Shown: positions 1-8,800 of the stretch, one piece after another
Numbering within the stretch: position 1 is the stretch's first letter
Layout of the letters: every line of letters starts with the position of its first letter
The notes under the pieces: generated by a model
The model's database searches: none
What the model was told of the DNA's origin: nothing
The model's input: only the letters and a program-made list of their open reading frames with translations
Origin: Anaerolineales bacterium UBA5797
GTDB lineage: Bacteria; Chloroflexota; Anaerolineae; Anaerolineales; Villigracilaceae
Direction: 5' to 3'
NCBI GenBank assembly: GCA_002418205.1
Contig: DIDP01000070.1
Span: 11,988-75,987 of the forward strand
Length of the DNA: 64,000 bases
Position numbers and translations under genes: made by a program

Positions 1-342
1 CCGAATGACCGGATTGAGCGAGTTCATCGCCGCCTGCGGGACCAGCGAGATGCCCACCCAGCGCACGTTCTGCCGGAACTCCTCGTCTTCATATTCCATC
101 ACGTCCGTGCCCTGCAGGAAAACCTGACCGTCGTATTTTTCCACGTTGCGTGGCAGGAGTCTCAGCATGGCCTTGGCGAGCGAACTCTTTCCGCAACCCG
201 ATTCACCCAGGATGACGACGGCGCGATTGGCATCCAGTTCGAAGTCAACGCCATCCACCGCCTGGACCGTGCCGGAGCGGGTCTTGAAATGCAGAACAAG
301 GTTCTCGATCTGCAGGAGCTTGTGGGGTATCGTGTTCATCAT
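1..342 (-). CDS. Oligopeptide/dipeptide-type ABC transporter ATPase, 5' part only
   Basis: The first 114 codons of an ATP-binding subunit of the OppD/DppD type; the rest lies beyond the window edge. The Walker A motif GESGCGKSS is at about residues 46-54, after a typical start (beta strand, then AVDGVDFEL) seen in peptide/nickel importers, and the fragment stops near the Q-loop (LVPQAAMNSLNP). The ATG at 342 overlaps the TGA of the upstream permease (ATGA), so it is probably translationally coupled; an in-frame ATG at 339 is the alternative. It is the fourth gene of the binding protein-permease-permease-ATPase operon. It should energise import at the cytoplasmic face of the membrane. The substrate cannot be told from this fragment. 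Confidence 0.9.
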   Translation of the reverse strand, partial: MMNTIPHKLLQIENLVLHFKTRSGTVQAVDGVDFELDANRAVVILGESGCGKSSLAKAMLRLLPRNVEKYDGQVFLQGTDVMEYEDEEFRQNVRWVGISLVPQAAMNSLNPVIR

Positions 343-1676
343 ATGTCCCTCAATTTCGGGTTGAAGATGCGGTCCAGCGCAAAGCCAAGCATGGCAAAAC
401 CAAGCCCGGTGATCATGAGCAGGGTGGCGGGTTCGAGGATCCAATAGTAATAGCCGCGATATAACGCGCCGTTGGAATTTGCATCCTGAATGATCTTGCC
501 CCAGGTTGGTAATACGGGATCGCCGAGTCCGAGCACGGCAAGGGATGCCTCCAGAAAGACAAAGGCGGGTACAGCCGAGACCAGCCCCGGGATCAGCAAT
601 GGGATCATGCGCGGGATCAGATACAGGAAGATGATGCGCGGACTGCTGGCGCCATAGGCGCGCGCTGCTTCGATATACATCGACTCTTTCACCTGGATGA
701 AGATCGAGCGATAACTCTTGATGGCTCCGGTAAAGATGCTGAGCAGGATCGTCGCGCCCAGGATCACCCAGATGCTGCGCGAGTAGAACGTGCCGATCAT
801 GATCAGGATGGAGAGGAAAGGCAGCACGAGGTTGATCTCGGTGATGCGTTGGATCAGTTCATCGATCCAGCCGCCATACCAGGTTCCCAGTGCGGCGATG
901 ATCATCGTGAGCACGGAGGTGCCGAGGGAGGCGATGAGCCCGAATGCCAGTGCGACCGGCGCGCCCCACAACAACGGGATGACCAGATCGCGGCGGGACT
1001 GGTCGGTCCCTGCCAGACCGTAGACCTGGCCATGGAAGACGAATTCGATATCGACGTTCGAATCGGGCTCGAAGGTGGCTCCCGTTATCAGCAATTGATA
1101 CTGCCCTTTTACCGGCGCGCCAGTTTCCGGGTCCGAAAAGAGAAACGGGATGATGTCTTCGGTCCTCAGCCGGTTCTTGAGTTTGTCATCCTGCGAGAAG
1201 CGATACGCCTGCTTTTGTGTGAGCGCCAGGTTCGTCAACCTGATCTTGCGTCCATCCGGGGTCAGCCACTCCACCGAGACGAAGGGCTGCTTCTCCACAA
1301 AGTTCGAGGTGAAATAGAGGATCAGATCCTGCGGGTAATAATCATAGGTGAAGTTGAACGCGTAGGAAGCGGATAGCGTTGCCGTGCCTTCCGCGCCGGG
1401 AGTGACTTCCTTGACGAGGCTGCCGTCGGTTGTCCGCACGGAAAACGATTCGGCGTATTTTTTGCTGGAGAAGAAATTGATCCAGGAAGGAGGCGCGAAC
1501 TTCGGGTTTTGATACCAGACCTCCTCCCCGCCGCGCCACAAACGGATCGCTTCATCGTATGGGATGCTGACCATCGCATACACAGCCGTGGCGACCAGCA
1601 GGAAAACGACCAGCAACCCCACAATGGCAGACGGATAGTAGAGAATTTTTCGGAAGGAAGTTTTCAACGCGTTCAT
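339..1676 (-). CDS. ABC transporter permease, DppC/OppC type with large extracytoplasmic insert
   Basis: A 445-residue inner-membrane permease. One membrane helix near residues 12-35 is followed by about 190 mostly hydrophilic residues, and then by the conserved five-helix permease domain in the C-terminal half. The EAA loop that docks with the ATPase is clear (EAARAYGASSPRIIFLYLIP). Usual DppC proteins are about 300 residues; the extra length is the external loop after helix 1, a layout known from archaeal and thermophile oligosaccharide/peptide importers. The open frame runs 68 codons further upstream. I chose the ATG at 1676 because it follows the stop of the preceding permease by 2 nt and begins a normal amphipathic start plus helix. 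Partner of the genes at 1679 and 2873. Confidence 0.9.
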   Translation of the reverse strand: MNALKTSFRKILYYPSAIVGLLVVFLLVATAVYAMVSIPYDEAIRLWRGGEEVWYQNPKFAPPSWINFFSSKKYAESFSVRTTDGSLVKEVTPGAEGTATLSASYAFNFTYDYYPQDLILYFTSNFVEKQPFVSVEWLTPDGRKIRLTNLALTQKQAYRFSQDDKLKNRLRTEDIIPFLFSDPETGAPVKGQYQLLITGATFEPDSNVDIEFVFHGQVYGLAGTDQSRRDLVIPLLWGAPVALAFGLIASLGTSVLTMIIAALGTWYGGWIDELIQRITEINLVLPFLSILIMIGTFYSRSIWVILGATILLSIFTGAIKSYRSIFIQVKESMYIEAARAYGASSPRIIFLYLIPRMIPLLIPGLVSAVPAFVFLEASLAVLGLGDPVLPTWGKIIQDANSNGALYRGYYYWILEPATLLMITGLGFAMLGFALDRIFNPKLRDI

Positions 1677-1678
1677 GG

Positions 1679-2803
1679 TCACCTGCCGCCAACTTTTACC
1701 CGGGGATCGACCAGGGCATAGACAAAATCCAGCATGAAGACGGTGATCGCCAGGAGGTATGCATAAATGATGGTCGAGCCAACGATGATCGGAATATCGT
1801 ACAGACCGATGGCGTGGTACAGCGTCCGTCCGAGACCGGGCCACAGGAACACGGTTTCGGTGATCGTCGCACCGGTCCACAGGGTGATGATGAGGAAGGC
1901 AAAGTTCGTGATGATATTTGGCAGGGTGGGACGCAGGATGTAACGGCGTTCCACATCGCGGGAGGCGAGTCCCTTGGCTTTTGCCATTTCCACGTAATCT
2001 TCGCTCGAATAGATCAGGAAAAACGTGCGGTAGTTATAGATGCTCAGGAAGAATGAACTGAGCACGAGGGATAATGCCGGAAGGGTCAAGTGCTTGAGCA
2101 GGTTCAATGCGTAATCGAACGAGTTCGAGGGCGGCGGCGAATCGACCATGCCGCCAAACGGCAGCACCTTGAGGACAGCCGCAAAGATCAGGATCAGAAA
2201 GATGCCGTAGAACCAGGCTGGCACTGCGGAGGTCGGCGAAAGCGCGACGACCAGTTTGTCCCAGAAGTTACCATAGCGGCGCGAGAGGTTGAGCGCAAGG
2301 AAGACGCTCGAAAAGAACAGGAACAATTGAGAGATGCCCATCAACAACAGCGTGGCAGGCAATCGTTCGAGGATGATGAGGCGGACCTGTTTCGATCCGC
2401 TGTCGCTGGTCATGTTGATGGCGCGGCCGAGTCGCAGGGTCAACGCGTTCGAGAGGTAACGGAAGTTCCGGATGGCGATCGGCACATCGAGACCGAGCCG
2501 CTGTTCCTCCGCGGCGATCCGATCCTGGATCAGTTTTTTGCGGGCGTTCGGGTCCAATTGCTGCATGGCCGGGTTCGCCGCAATGGACTGCGTGATGCGG
2601 TCCGCGACCTCATTCCTCATGATCTGGTCCACGTACCCGCCCATGTTCGCGATCATGATGGTCAGATAGACGCCGATCACGACGGTGGCGAACAGTGTGA
2701 GCAGACGCACGACCACATAACGGGAGACGCGCGTAAACGTGCTGGAACTTGTGGATTTTTTCAGGACAACACCTTCCGATGGTGTTCGGGTTACGACTGC
2801 CAT
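1679..2803 (-). CDS. ABC transporter permease, DppB/OppB type
   Basis: A 374-residue permease with a first membrane helix at about residues 30-52, a hydrophilic external segment to about residue 140, and a five-helix core. The EAA loop reads VEMAKAKGLASRDVERRYIL, and the C-terminal end (DPRVKVGGR) is typical of the family. The frame is open to a TTG at 2836, but that codon lies inside a strong hairpin (2823-2857). The ATG at 2803 has GAGG 6 nt upstream, so I use it. Together with the DppC-like subunit it forms the translocation channel. It is separated from the binding-protein gene by the hairpin, which probably lowers expression of the membrane subunits relative to the binding protein. Confidence 0.88.
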   Translation of the reverse strand: MAVVTRTPSEGVVLKKSTSSSTFTRVSRYVVVRLLTLFATVVIGVYLTIMIANMGGYVDQIMRNEVADRITQSIAANPAMQQLDPNARKKLIQDRIAAEEQRLGLDVPIAIRNFRYLSNALTLRLGRAINMTSDSGSKQVRLIILERLPATLLLMGISQLFLFFSSVFLALNLSRRYGNFWDKLVVALSPTSAVPAWFYGIFLILIFAAVLKVLPFGGMVDSPPPSNSFDYALNLLKHLTLPALSLVLSSFFLSIYNYRTFFLIYSSEDYVEMAKAKGLASRDVERRYILRPTLPNIITNFAFLIITLWTGATITETVFLWPGLGRTLYHAIGLYDIPIIVGSTIIYAYLLAITVFMLDFVYALVDPRVKVGGR

Positions 2804-2822
2804 GAGCGACCTCACAATGATT

Positions 2823-2857
2823 ACAGACAGGGGCAAGGATGCCTCACCCCTGTCTGT
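2823..2857 (-). terminator. Intercistronic hairpin between binding-protein and permease genes
   Basis: Perfect 11-bp inverted repeat (ACAGACAGGGG, 13-nt loop, CCCCTGTCTGT) 16 nt after the binding-protein stop codon. No long U-run follows on the minus strand, so it is more likely an mRNA-stabilising or partial-termination hairpin than a full terminator. Such hairpins are common after binding-protein genes. Confidence 0.6.
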
Positions 2858-2872
2858 TCTAGGGACTTGCGT

Positions 2873-5470
2873 TTATGGAACGGCGACGAAATCGAGAGAC
2901 GTAAAGGCGGGGACGGCAACAGGCAGAGGCACGACTGCGACTTCCAGTCTTGCGGAACCTGTGGGTAATTTCGAGGTCACGTCTGCGCCAAGGGTCACCT
3001 GGTATTGCCCCTCGCTCATGAAGGAGGCATCACCGATCTGGACCACCGCGCCGGTTGCATCGTACAGGATGTATTTCACGCCTTGAATATCGGACTGTGA
3101 ATACGGCTCATCCTTGAAGAAGACCGAGGCATCGAACACCGCCTCCTCCCCGACCTTGAGCTGACCCGGTCCATCGAGCAGGACACTGGCGAGTTTCGGC
3201 TCGCTGAATGCCGCCCAGCGATCTGCCAGGTCAACGAAATCGGCATTCTGCTTCAGGACGAGGGATTTCTCCGTTGTGAAGACGCGGTCGAGGTAATAGG
3301 GTCCCGTGCCAACCCAGAAGTGACCGTGCTCATCGAACCATTTCTTGAAGTTGCTGTAGCGCAGGTCGGCTTCCTCTTTCGAAATGTACTGACCAAGCGT
3401 CGGTTCGTACGGGATATAGGATTCGCCCGCGGCTTGATCAAGATACTTTGAGAGGATCTCAAGGCTCGGTCCACCGACCCAGCTGGTCTGCTCGACCTCG
3501 AGCGTATCCGCCTTGTTGGAGGTGTAAGCCAGTTCCTGATTCGCCTCAGCCAGATTCGAGATGGCAAAGATCTGCCAGCTGTTCTCGCCCGAAAGACCGA
3601 ACGGCGAGAGGGGCCACAACGGCAGGATGTTCAATTCCGCGTCGGCGTTATAGGCATCGTTATAGGCTTCGATGGTCAGCGGGTCGGTCGAAACGATGCG
3701 GTAGCCCTTGAAGGAAGCCAGCACAGCTTCGAGTCCCGGCACGAGCGATTCGTCGTAGGTGGCGCTTTCAGGTTTGGCGGGGTCGAATCCCATGATCATG
3801 GACATGACGAAGTCGCCCACCGAAACGGGGCTGCCATCGTGCCACCTGACCGTCTCGAACAGGTCAGCGGGATATGTGACCACGCTCTTGATGTTCGCGG
3901 TCGTACCTTCGGGGAATTTCTCCGCGGCGGTGATGAACCGCTGTTCCGTGGCGTCCCAATCCACCCATGCATCCTCCGGGACATCGATCTGGTCCACCGC
4001 CTCGACCGTCAACCAATCGAGGTTCTGTTTGATCGGCAGGCCTTTCCGGTAGGTCAACTCGGCGCTCTCGATGCGCTGGGGCCAGGCCAAACCGGTATAT
4101 GGATCGCCCATCAATCCGGCTGTCCCGGTGATGTTGCCCGTGCCCATGGTCGTGGAGCGCATGATGTTCGAATCCCAGACCCAGTTGCTGCCTGAGACGG
4201 TATTCCACGGTTCGGTGAAGAGATCGGTTGTACCGACTTTGAGCACCCCGCCTTCCTGGTCCTTGAAGCGCAGGTTATAGGGTCCCACATACGCGCCTTC
4301 CACACCGGAGGCAAGGTCATAGGTCACTGCCACGTTGTCGTTGAACGGCGAGTATTGCACCTGTTCGATCAGGAAGACCTGCAGGGAATCCTGAAGTGAA
4401 AGTTCAAGCGCCCTCTCCATCATTGACCTGCGTTCTTCGGGTGTGGAGAAGTTGCCCTGCGCCAGATCGTCTCCCAGTTTCTGGAACTCGGGATCCGACA
4501 CATTGGAGATGAAGGGATCGACAGCCTGGACGCTGGTGTTCAGATACATTTGCTGGATCTGTGAACGTTCATCGCGCGTCAAACCGGAGGGCAGCCAGCC
4601 GCCCGTGTACATGTTCCACAGACCCTCGGATGCCTTCGAACCGCGCCAGATCGGAGCCGCTTCCGAGGAGGTCTTGTACTGGCGGTCCACTGTGAAGCCG
4701 ATGCTTTCCAGCTGGTTCGCAATATAATCGCCCATCGGCTTGCGGGTGCCATCACCATCGGGGCGGATCAGGAAGATCAATGTGACCGGCGCGCCGTTGT
4801 ACTGCCACTTGCCATCCGCGCCCAGTTCGGCGCCCATGGCTGTCATCTCGGCAGAGATGGCCTCCTTCGCCTTCTCAGGGTTGTAGGCATATTTGCTTTC
4901 CAGCGCGCGGACTGTGTCGATCAGGTCCGTATATTCCACCAGTTGGGTGGTGATCGCGAAGAACTTCGCCAGCGACCCACCGGCATAGATCTCCTGGTTC
5001 AAATAATCGCGGTCAACCAGCCAGTTCATCGCCTCGCGGATCTTGCGGTTCGAGAACGGGTTCAACCGGGAGGCATCCTCAAAAACGGCAGGGTTGAACA
5101 TGATGGAATAACTGCCGCCATAGGATTGCGAGTATTGCAACCCGGCTTCCTTGATCGCGGGGTAAACATCCGAGGCAAGACCGTACGAATACAGGTCGAT
5201 CGCGCCAGCCTGGAGTTGTGAAATCGCGGAGTCGCCCGCCACAACCGAAACATCGATCTCATCGAGCCAGCCGCCGTGGCGGTCGGTCTTCGGCATGGCT
5301 GCCGGCTCCTCGGTCATCGCGGGTTCCTCGGTCATGGCTGAAGAGGGTTCCTGCGTCTCAGCCGAGGGCGCTTCATCGGTGGGAGCCGCCTGCTGCGGCG
5401 CGCACGCCGCAAGCGCCAGGCTCAACGCCACCAGAAGACTGAGGATTGGGTAAAGTTGTTTAAATTTCAT
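2873..5470 (-). CDS. Solute-binding lipoprotein, family 5 type, apparently circularly permuted
   Basis: An 865-residue extracytoplasmic binding protein for the adjacent importer. A lipoprotein signal ends in LALAAC (Cys23), then an acidic/proline-rich linker runs to about residue 60. Residues about 60-400 resemble the SECOND half of family-5 binding proteins (LQAGAIDL, then NRKIREAMNWLVDRDYLN and YNPEKAKEAI). Residues about 425-760 resemble the FIRST half (GGVLKVGTTDLFTEPWNTV, then VRWHDGSPVSVGDFVMSM and VGTGPYYLDRVF). An Ig-like beta domain of about 100 residues closes the chain. Typical family members are 500-650 residues with the halves in the opposite order. The start at 5470 has AAGGAG 8 nt upstream; the frame stays open to 5539. 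The substrate is unknown (peptide or oligosaccharide). Confidence 0.87.
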   Translation of the reverse strand: MKFKQLYPILSLLVALSLALAACAPQQAAPTDEAPSAETQEPSSAMTEEPAMTEEPAAMPKTDRHGGWLDEIDVSVVAGDSAISQLQAGAIDLYSYGLASDVYPAIKEAGLQYSQSYGGSYSIMFNPAVFEDASRLNPFSNRKIREAMNWLVDRDYLNQEIYAGGSLAKFFAITTQLVEYTDLIDTVRALESKYAYNPEKAKEAISAEMTAMGAELGADGKWQYNGAPVTLIFLIRPDGDGTRKPMGDYIANQLESIGFTVDRQYKTSSEAAPIWRGSKASEGLWNMYTGGWLPSGLTRDERSQIQQMYLNTSVQAVDPFISNVSDPEFQKLGDDLAQGNFSTPEERRSMMERALELSLQDSLQVFLIEQVQYSPFNDNVAVTYDLASGVEGAYVGPYNLRFKDQEGGVLKVGTTDLFTEPWNTVSGSNWVWDSNIMRSTTMGTGNITGTAGLMGDPYTGLAWPQRIESAELTYRKGLPIKQNLDWLTVEAVDQIDVPEDAWVDWDATEQRFITAAEKFPEGTTANIKSVVTYPADLFETVRWHDGSPVSVGDFVMSMIMGFDPAKPESATYDESLVPGLEAVLASFKGYRIVSTDPLTIEAYNDAYNADAELNILPLWPLSPFGLSGENSWQIFAISNLAEANQELAYTSNKADTLEVEQTSWVGGPSLEILSKYLDQAAGESYIPYEPTLGQYISKEEADLRYSNFKKWFDEHGHFWVGTGPYYLDRVFTTEKSLVLKQNADFVDLADRWAAFSEPKLASVLLDGPGQLKVGEEAVFDASVFFKDEPYSQSDIQGVKYILYDATGAVVQIGDASFMSEGQYQVTLGADVTSKLPTGSARLEVAVVPLPVAVPAFTSLDFVAVP

Positions 5471-5802
5471 TTTCTTCTCTCCTTGATATTGGTATCGGAT
5501 TTTGATTGAAGCATTCGACATTTCGTCAATAAGAACCACCTCCTTTGCGAATATGGAGGGAGGCGGAGCCCGGGTTGCGTAGCCCCAGACACCGCCTCAC
5601 CTCCAATTGCTTTGCTTTCTGTGAGGAGAATTTGTTCCGAAAGCAAATCGATCAGCCATACTTATCTGCTCACATCATACGTTCAGGGAATGAATCGGAC
5701 ATCCGCCCCCATGTGTATTTGTCATCACCCGATTTTATGATTCTGCCTCCCTCGCGCAGAATGGCATACCCACACTTTTCATGTCATGCTGCGCATACAA
5801 AA

Positions 5803-5820
5803 ACCCCTCCGCGGAGGGGT
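5803..5820. repeat. Perfect 18-bp palindrome, terminator-like on the minus strand
   Basis: ACCCCTCCGCGGAGGGGT is fully self-complementary. On the minus strand it is followed by TTTTTG, as in an intrinsic terminator, but no gene is transcribed into it from that side except possible antisense or leader transcription. It may be an operator or a leader attenuator. Confidence 0.45.
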
Positions 5821-5864
5821 ATTAAATCCATTTAAATAGACAATGGAATCAGAGAGTTATGTAC

Positions 5865-5876
5865 TATACTCTAAGC
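5865..5876 (+). promoter_or_regulatory. -10 box placed for a leaderless sensor-kinase transcript
   Basis: TATACT at 5865-5870 ends 6 nt before the ATG at 5877, so transcription would start at or next to the A of the start codon. No Shine-Dalgarno is visible. The -35 match is poor. Confidence 0.45.
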
Positions 5877-8800
5877 ATGATCGGATGGAACCAATTGACT
5901 GTTTCGCGCACGATCGGGCTGATTCTCGTGCTCATGCTGGCTGCATGTGGGACCGGGAACACGCTTCCAGCGACGCCCGAGGCTGATTCCGCGCCGACCA
6001 GCCTTCCCCCCGCCCCGAGCCGGGTATCGTCCGCATCCATTCCGGATGTGTGCAATTGCATCCTGCGCTTCGACCATATCGGCATCGAGCAGGGACTGTC
6101 CCAAAGTTCCGTGCGCATCATCTTTCAGGATAGCATCGGGTTCCTGTGGTTTGGCACGGAGGATGGACTCAACCGTTATGACGGTTATTCCTTCAAAACA
6201 TACAAACCCGATCCCGACTCCAGCAACAGCCTGAGCGACCGCTGGATCACTTCCATTGTGGAGGACCGGGACGGTTATCTTTGGATCGGCACACGGCACG
6301 GCGGCTTGAACCGTTACGATCCGCGCAGTGAGAGTTTCACCCAATTCCGCAACATTGATTCAGACCCGACCAGCCTGGTGGACGATCATGTCAATGTTCT
6401 GTACCTCGACCGGGATGACAACCTGTGGGTGGGAACCCCAAAGGGACTTGATCTGTATGATCGGACGGGCGCGCACTTCACTCATTTTTCCTATAATCCA
6501 ACAAAGCCTGAGAGCCTGACCGGAAAGAACATCACCGTCATCTACCAGGACAGCCGCGGGCGGTATTGGATCGGCACCACAGCCGGAGGGCTTAACCGGT
6601 TCGATCCGCAAAGCAGGACGTTCGTACCCTATCAACATAATCCCGATGATGAAAATTCGATCAGCAACGACTATGTTACTGCCATCGCTGAGAGCTTGAA
6701 CTCCACGCTCTGGATCGGAACGCGGGGCGGTTTAAACCGCTTCGAGCCCGAGACCGGAAAGTTCCAGCGGTTTACGCATTCGAATGTGGATAAGCAAACC
6801 ATTTCGAGTGACATGGTCACCTCCCTGCTCATTGACGGCACTGGCAACCTGTGGGTTGGGACGACCGAAGGACTGGATCGCTGGATACCGATCGGGAGCA
6901 GGTTCATCCATTATTACAACGACCCATCCTTCTCTCAAAGCCTGAGCAACAATTACATCCTCTCGATTCTGGAGGACCGCGGTGGTGTGCTTTGGTTCGG
7001 GACCTATGGTGGCGGCGTGAACAAATACGACCGCCAGCGGGACCGCTTTGCCTACTACCGCCACATCCCCGACAACCCGAACACACTGAGCGGGAACTTC
7101 ATCTATTCGATCTATGTCGATTCGGATGGCTACGCCTGGATTGGCACGTTCGGAAGCGGGCTGAACCGTTTCACTCCATCCACCCAGCAGGTGATCCACT
7201 ATAAACATAACGAAGAGAAAACCAACACTCTGATTTCCGATGTGGTTTATTCATTGGATGAAGATCAGGACGGCTTTCTCTGGATCGGAACATGGAACGG
7301 GCTTGACAGGATGGACCGGCAAACGGGGCGGATTACGCATTTCCAGCGCGATTCGTCAAAACCGGAAAGCCTGAGCGCCAATGCGGTCTATGAAGTGTTT
7401 GTAGACAGCAGGAACAATGTCTGGGTCGGGACTGCCTCCGGTTTGGATCTCTTTGACCGCGACACAAGGACCTTCAAACATTATTCTCCCCAGGTGGGCA
7501 ACCCCAACAGTTTGAGCGGCTCCGTCGTGGATGTCATCCGCGAGGACAGCGACGGCAACCTGTGGATCGGCACTGCAGACAGCGGATTGAATCGCTTCGA
7601 CCCGGAAACCGAAACGTTCACCCAATATCGTTCCAACCCGAAGGACACCCTCTCCCTGAGCAATGACACGGTCCTTTCCATCCACCAGGATCAAAAAGGA
7701 CGGTTATGGGTCGGTACGTTCGGAGGCGGCTTAAACCTGTACGATCCCAAAACCGAGACCTTTACCTATTTGCTCGAAAAGGATGGGCTTCCCAACGGGG
7801 TGGTCTACGGCATCCTTGAGGACGACCAGGGATATTTGTGGTTGAGCACGAACTACGGCATTTCCCGGTTCGATCCCGAGACGCGCACCTTCAGGAACTT
7901 CGATGCAAACGACGGTCTGCAGAGCAATGAATTCAACTCCGGCGCCTTCGCAAAAGGCAGGAATGGTGAACTGTATTTCGGCGGCATCAACGGGTTGACC
8001 GTTTTCCACCCTTCAGCCATTGTGGAAAATTCCTATCTGCCGCAGGTCACGTTGACATCCATCACGGAGGACGATACTCCCGTCGTCACCGACAGGAGCG
8101 TCGAGACCGCCAAACAGGTTGTTCTGAAGTGGCCCCAGAATTCCATCGAATTCGAGTTCGCCGCACTGAGCTACAACCAGCCCAATAAAAACAGGTATGC
8201 CTACATCCTGGAAGATTTCGATACGAACTGGCATTACATCGGGACAAAACGCGACGGACGTTACACCAACCTGCCCGGCGGCGAATACACACTCCTGTTG
8301 AAAGCCGCAAACAGCGACGGGGTATGGAACGAAACTCCCCTGCGAATCGCCGTGACCGTGATCCCGCCTTTCTGGCAGACATTATGGTTCCGGATCCTGC
8401 TTGGGGTGGTCGCGGTCGCCGCGGTTGCAGTGGGCATTCGCGTCCGTACCCGGTCAGTGCAGGAACGCAACCGCGAACTGGAGCGCCTCGTCCGTGAGCG
8501 CACGAGCGCCCTCGAAAAACGCAATCAGGAGATCCAGGCGTTGTATCAGGCGGACGAACGCATCCTGCGCAATGTCAGTTTGAATCAGGTATTCCAGACC
8601 CTCGTGGATGTGGCAGTGGACACCCTCAACGCAGACCGCAGCGTGGTCTTCGCCTGGGATGACAAGCAAACGAAGGTCCTGCCGCGCATCAGCCGGGGTT
8701 TCAAACCCGAAACGCTCAAGGTCCTTGAGTTCGCCAAAGGCGAGGGCGTCATCGGCAGAGTGCTGGAAACAGGCGAAGCCGCCATCGTGCGGCAGATCGA

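Larger units (their letters stand above)
5471..5876. promoter_or_regulatory. Divergent regulatory region between importer operon and sensor kinase
   Basis: A 406-bp gap with no convincing conventional gene. Read on the minus strand it is a structured leader for the binding-protein mRNA: a 9-bp hairpin (arms 5611-5619 and 5639-5647), then a GAGGCGG/CCGCCTC hairpin with outer GGAGG/CCTCC pairing (5555-5604). After these comes a near-perfect Shine-Dalgarno (AAAGGAGG, about 5537-5545) followed 9 nt later by TTG at 5529. That TTG could open a 20-codon leader peptide whose TGA (5469-5467) overlaps the binding-protein ATG. I could not identify the minus-strand promoter with confidence. A perfect 18-bp palindrome lies at 5803-5820 and a -10 box for the kinase at 5865-5870. 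Confidence 0.4.

Noticed and set aside
2090..2968. 292-codon plus-strand frame opposite the permease and binding-protein genes
   Set aside because: It is the complement of two strongly supported genes; the translation is rich in Arg/His/Asp and shows no domain.
4160..4180. GTTCGAATCC-like string suggestive of a tRNA T-loop
   Set aside because: It lies within the binding-protein coding sequence, and no acceptor stem or anticodon arm can be built around it.
5545..5835. 96-codon plus-strand open frame in the divergent gap
   Set aside because: No Shine-Dalgarno, low-complexity translation with no domain pattern, and it runs across the hairpins and palindrome of a leader region.
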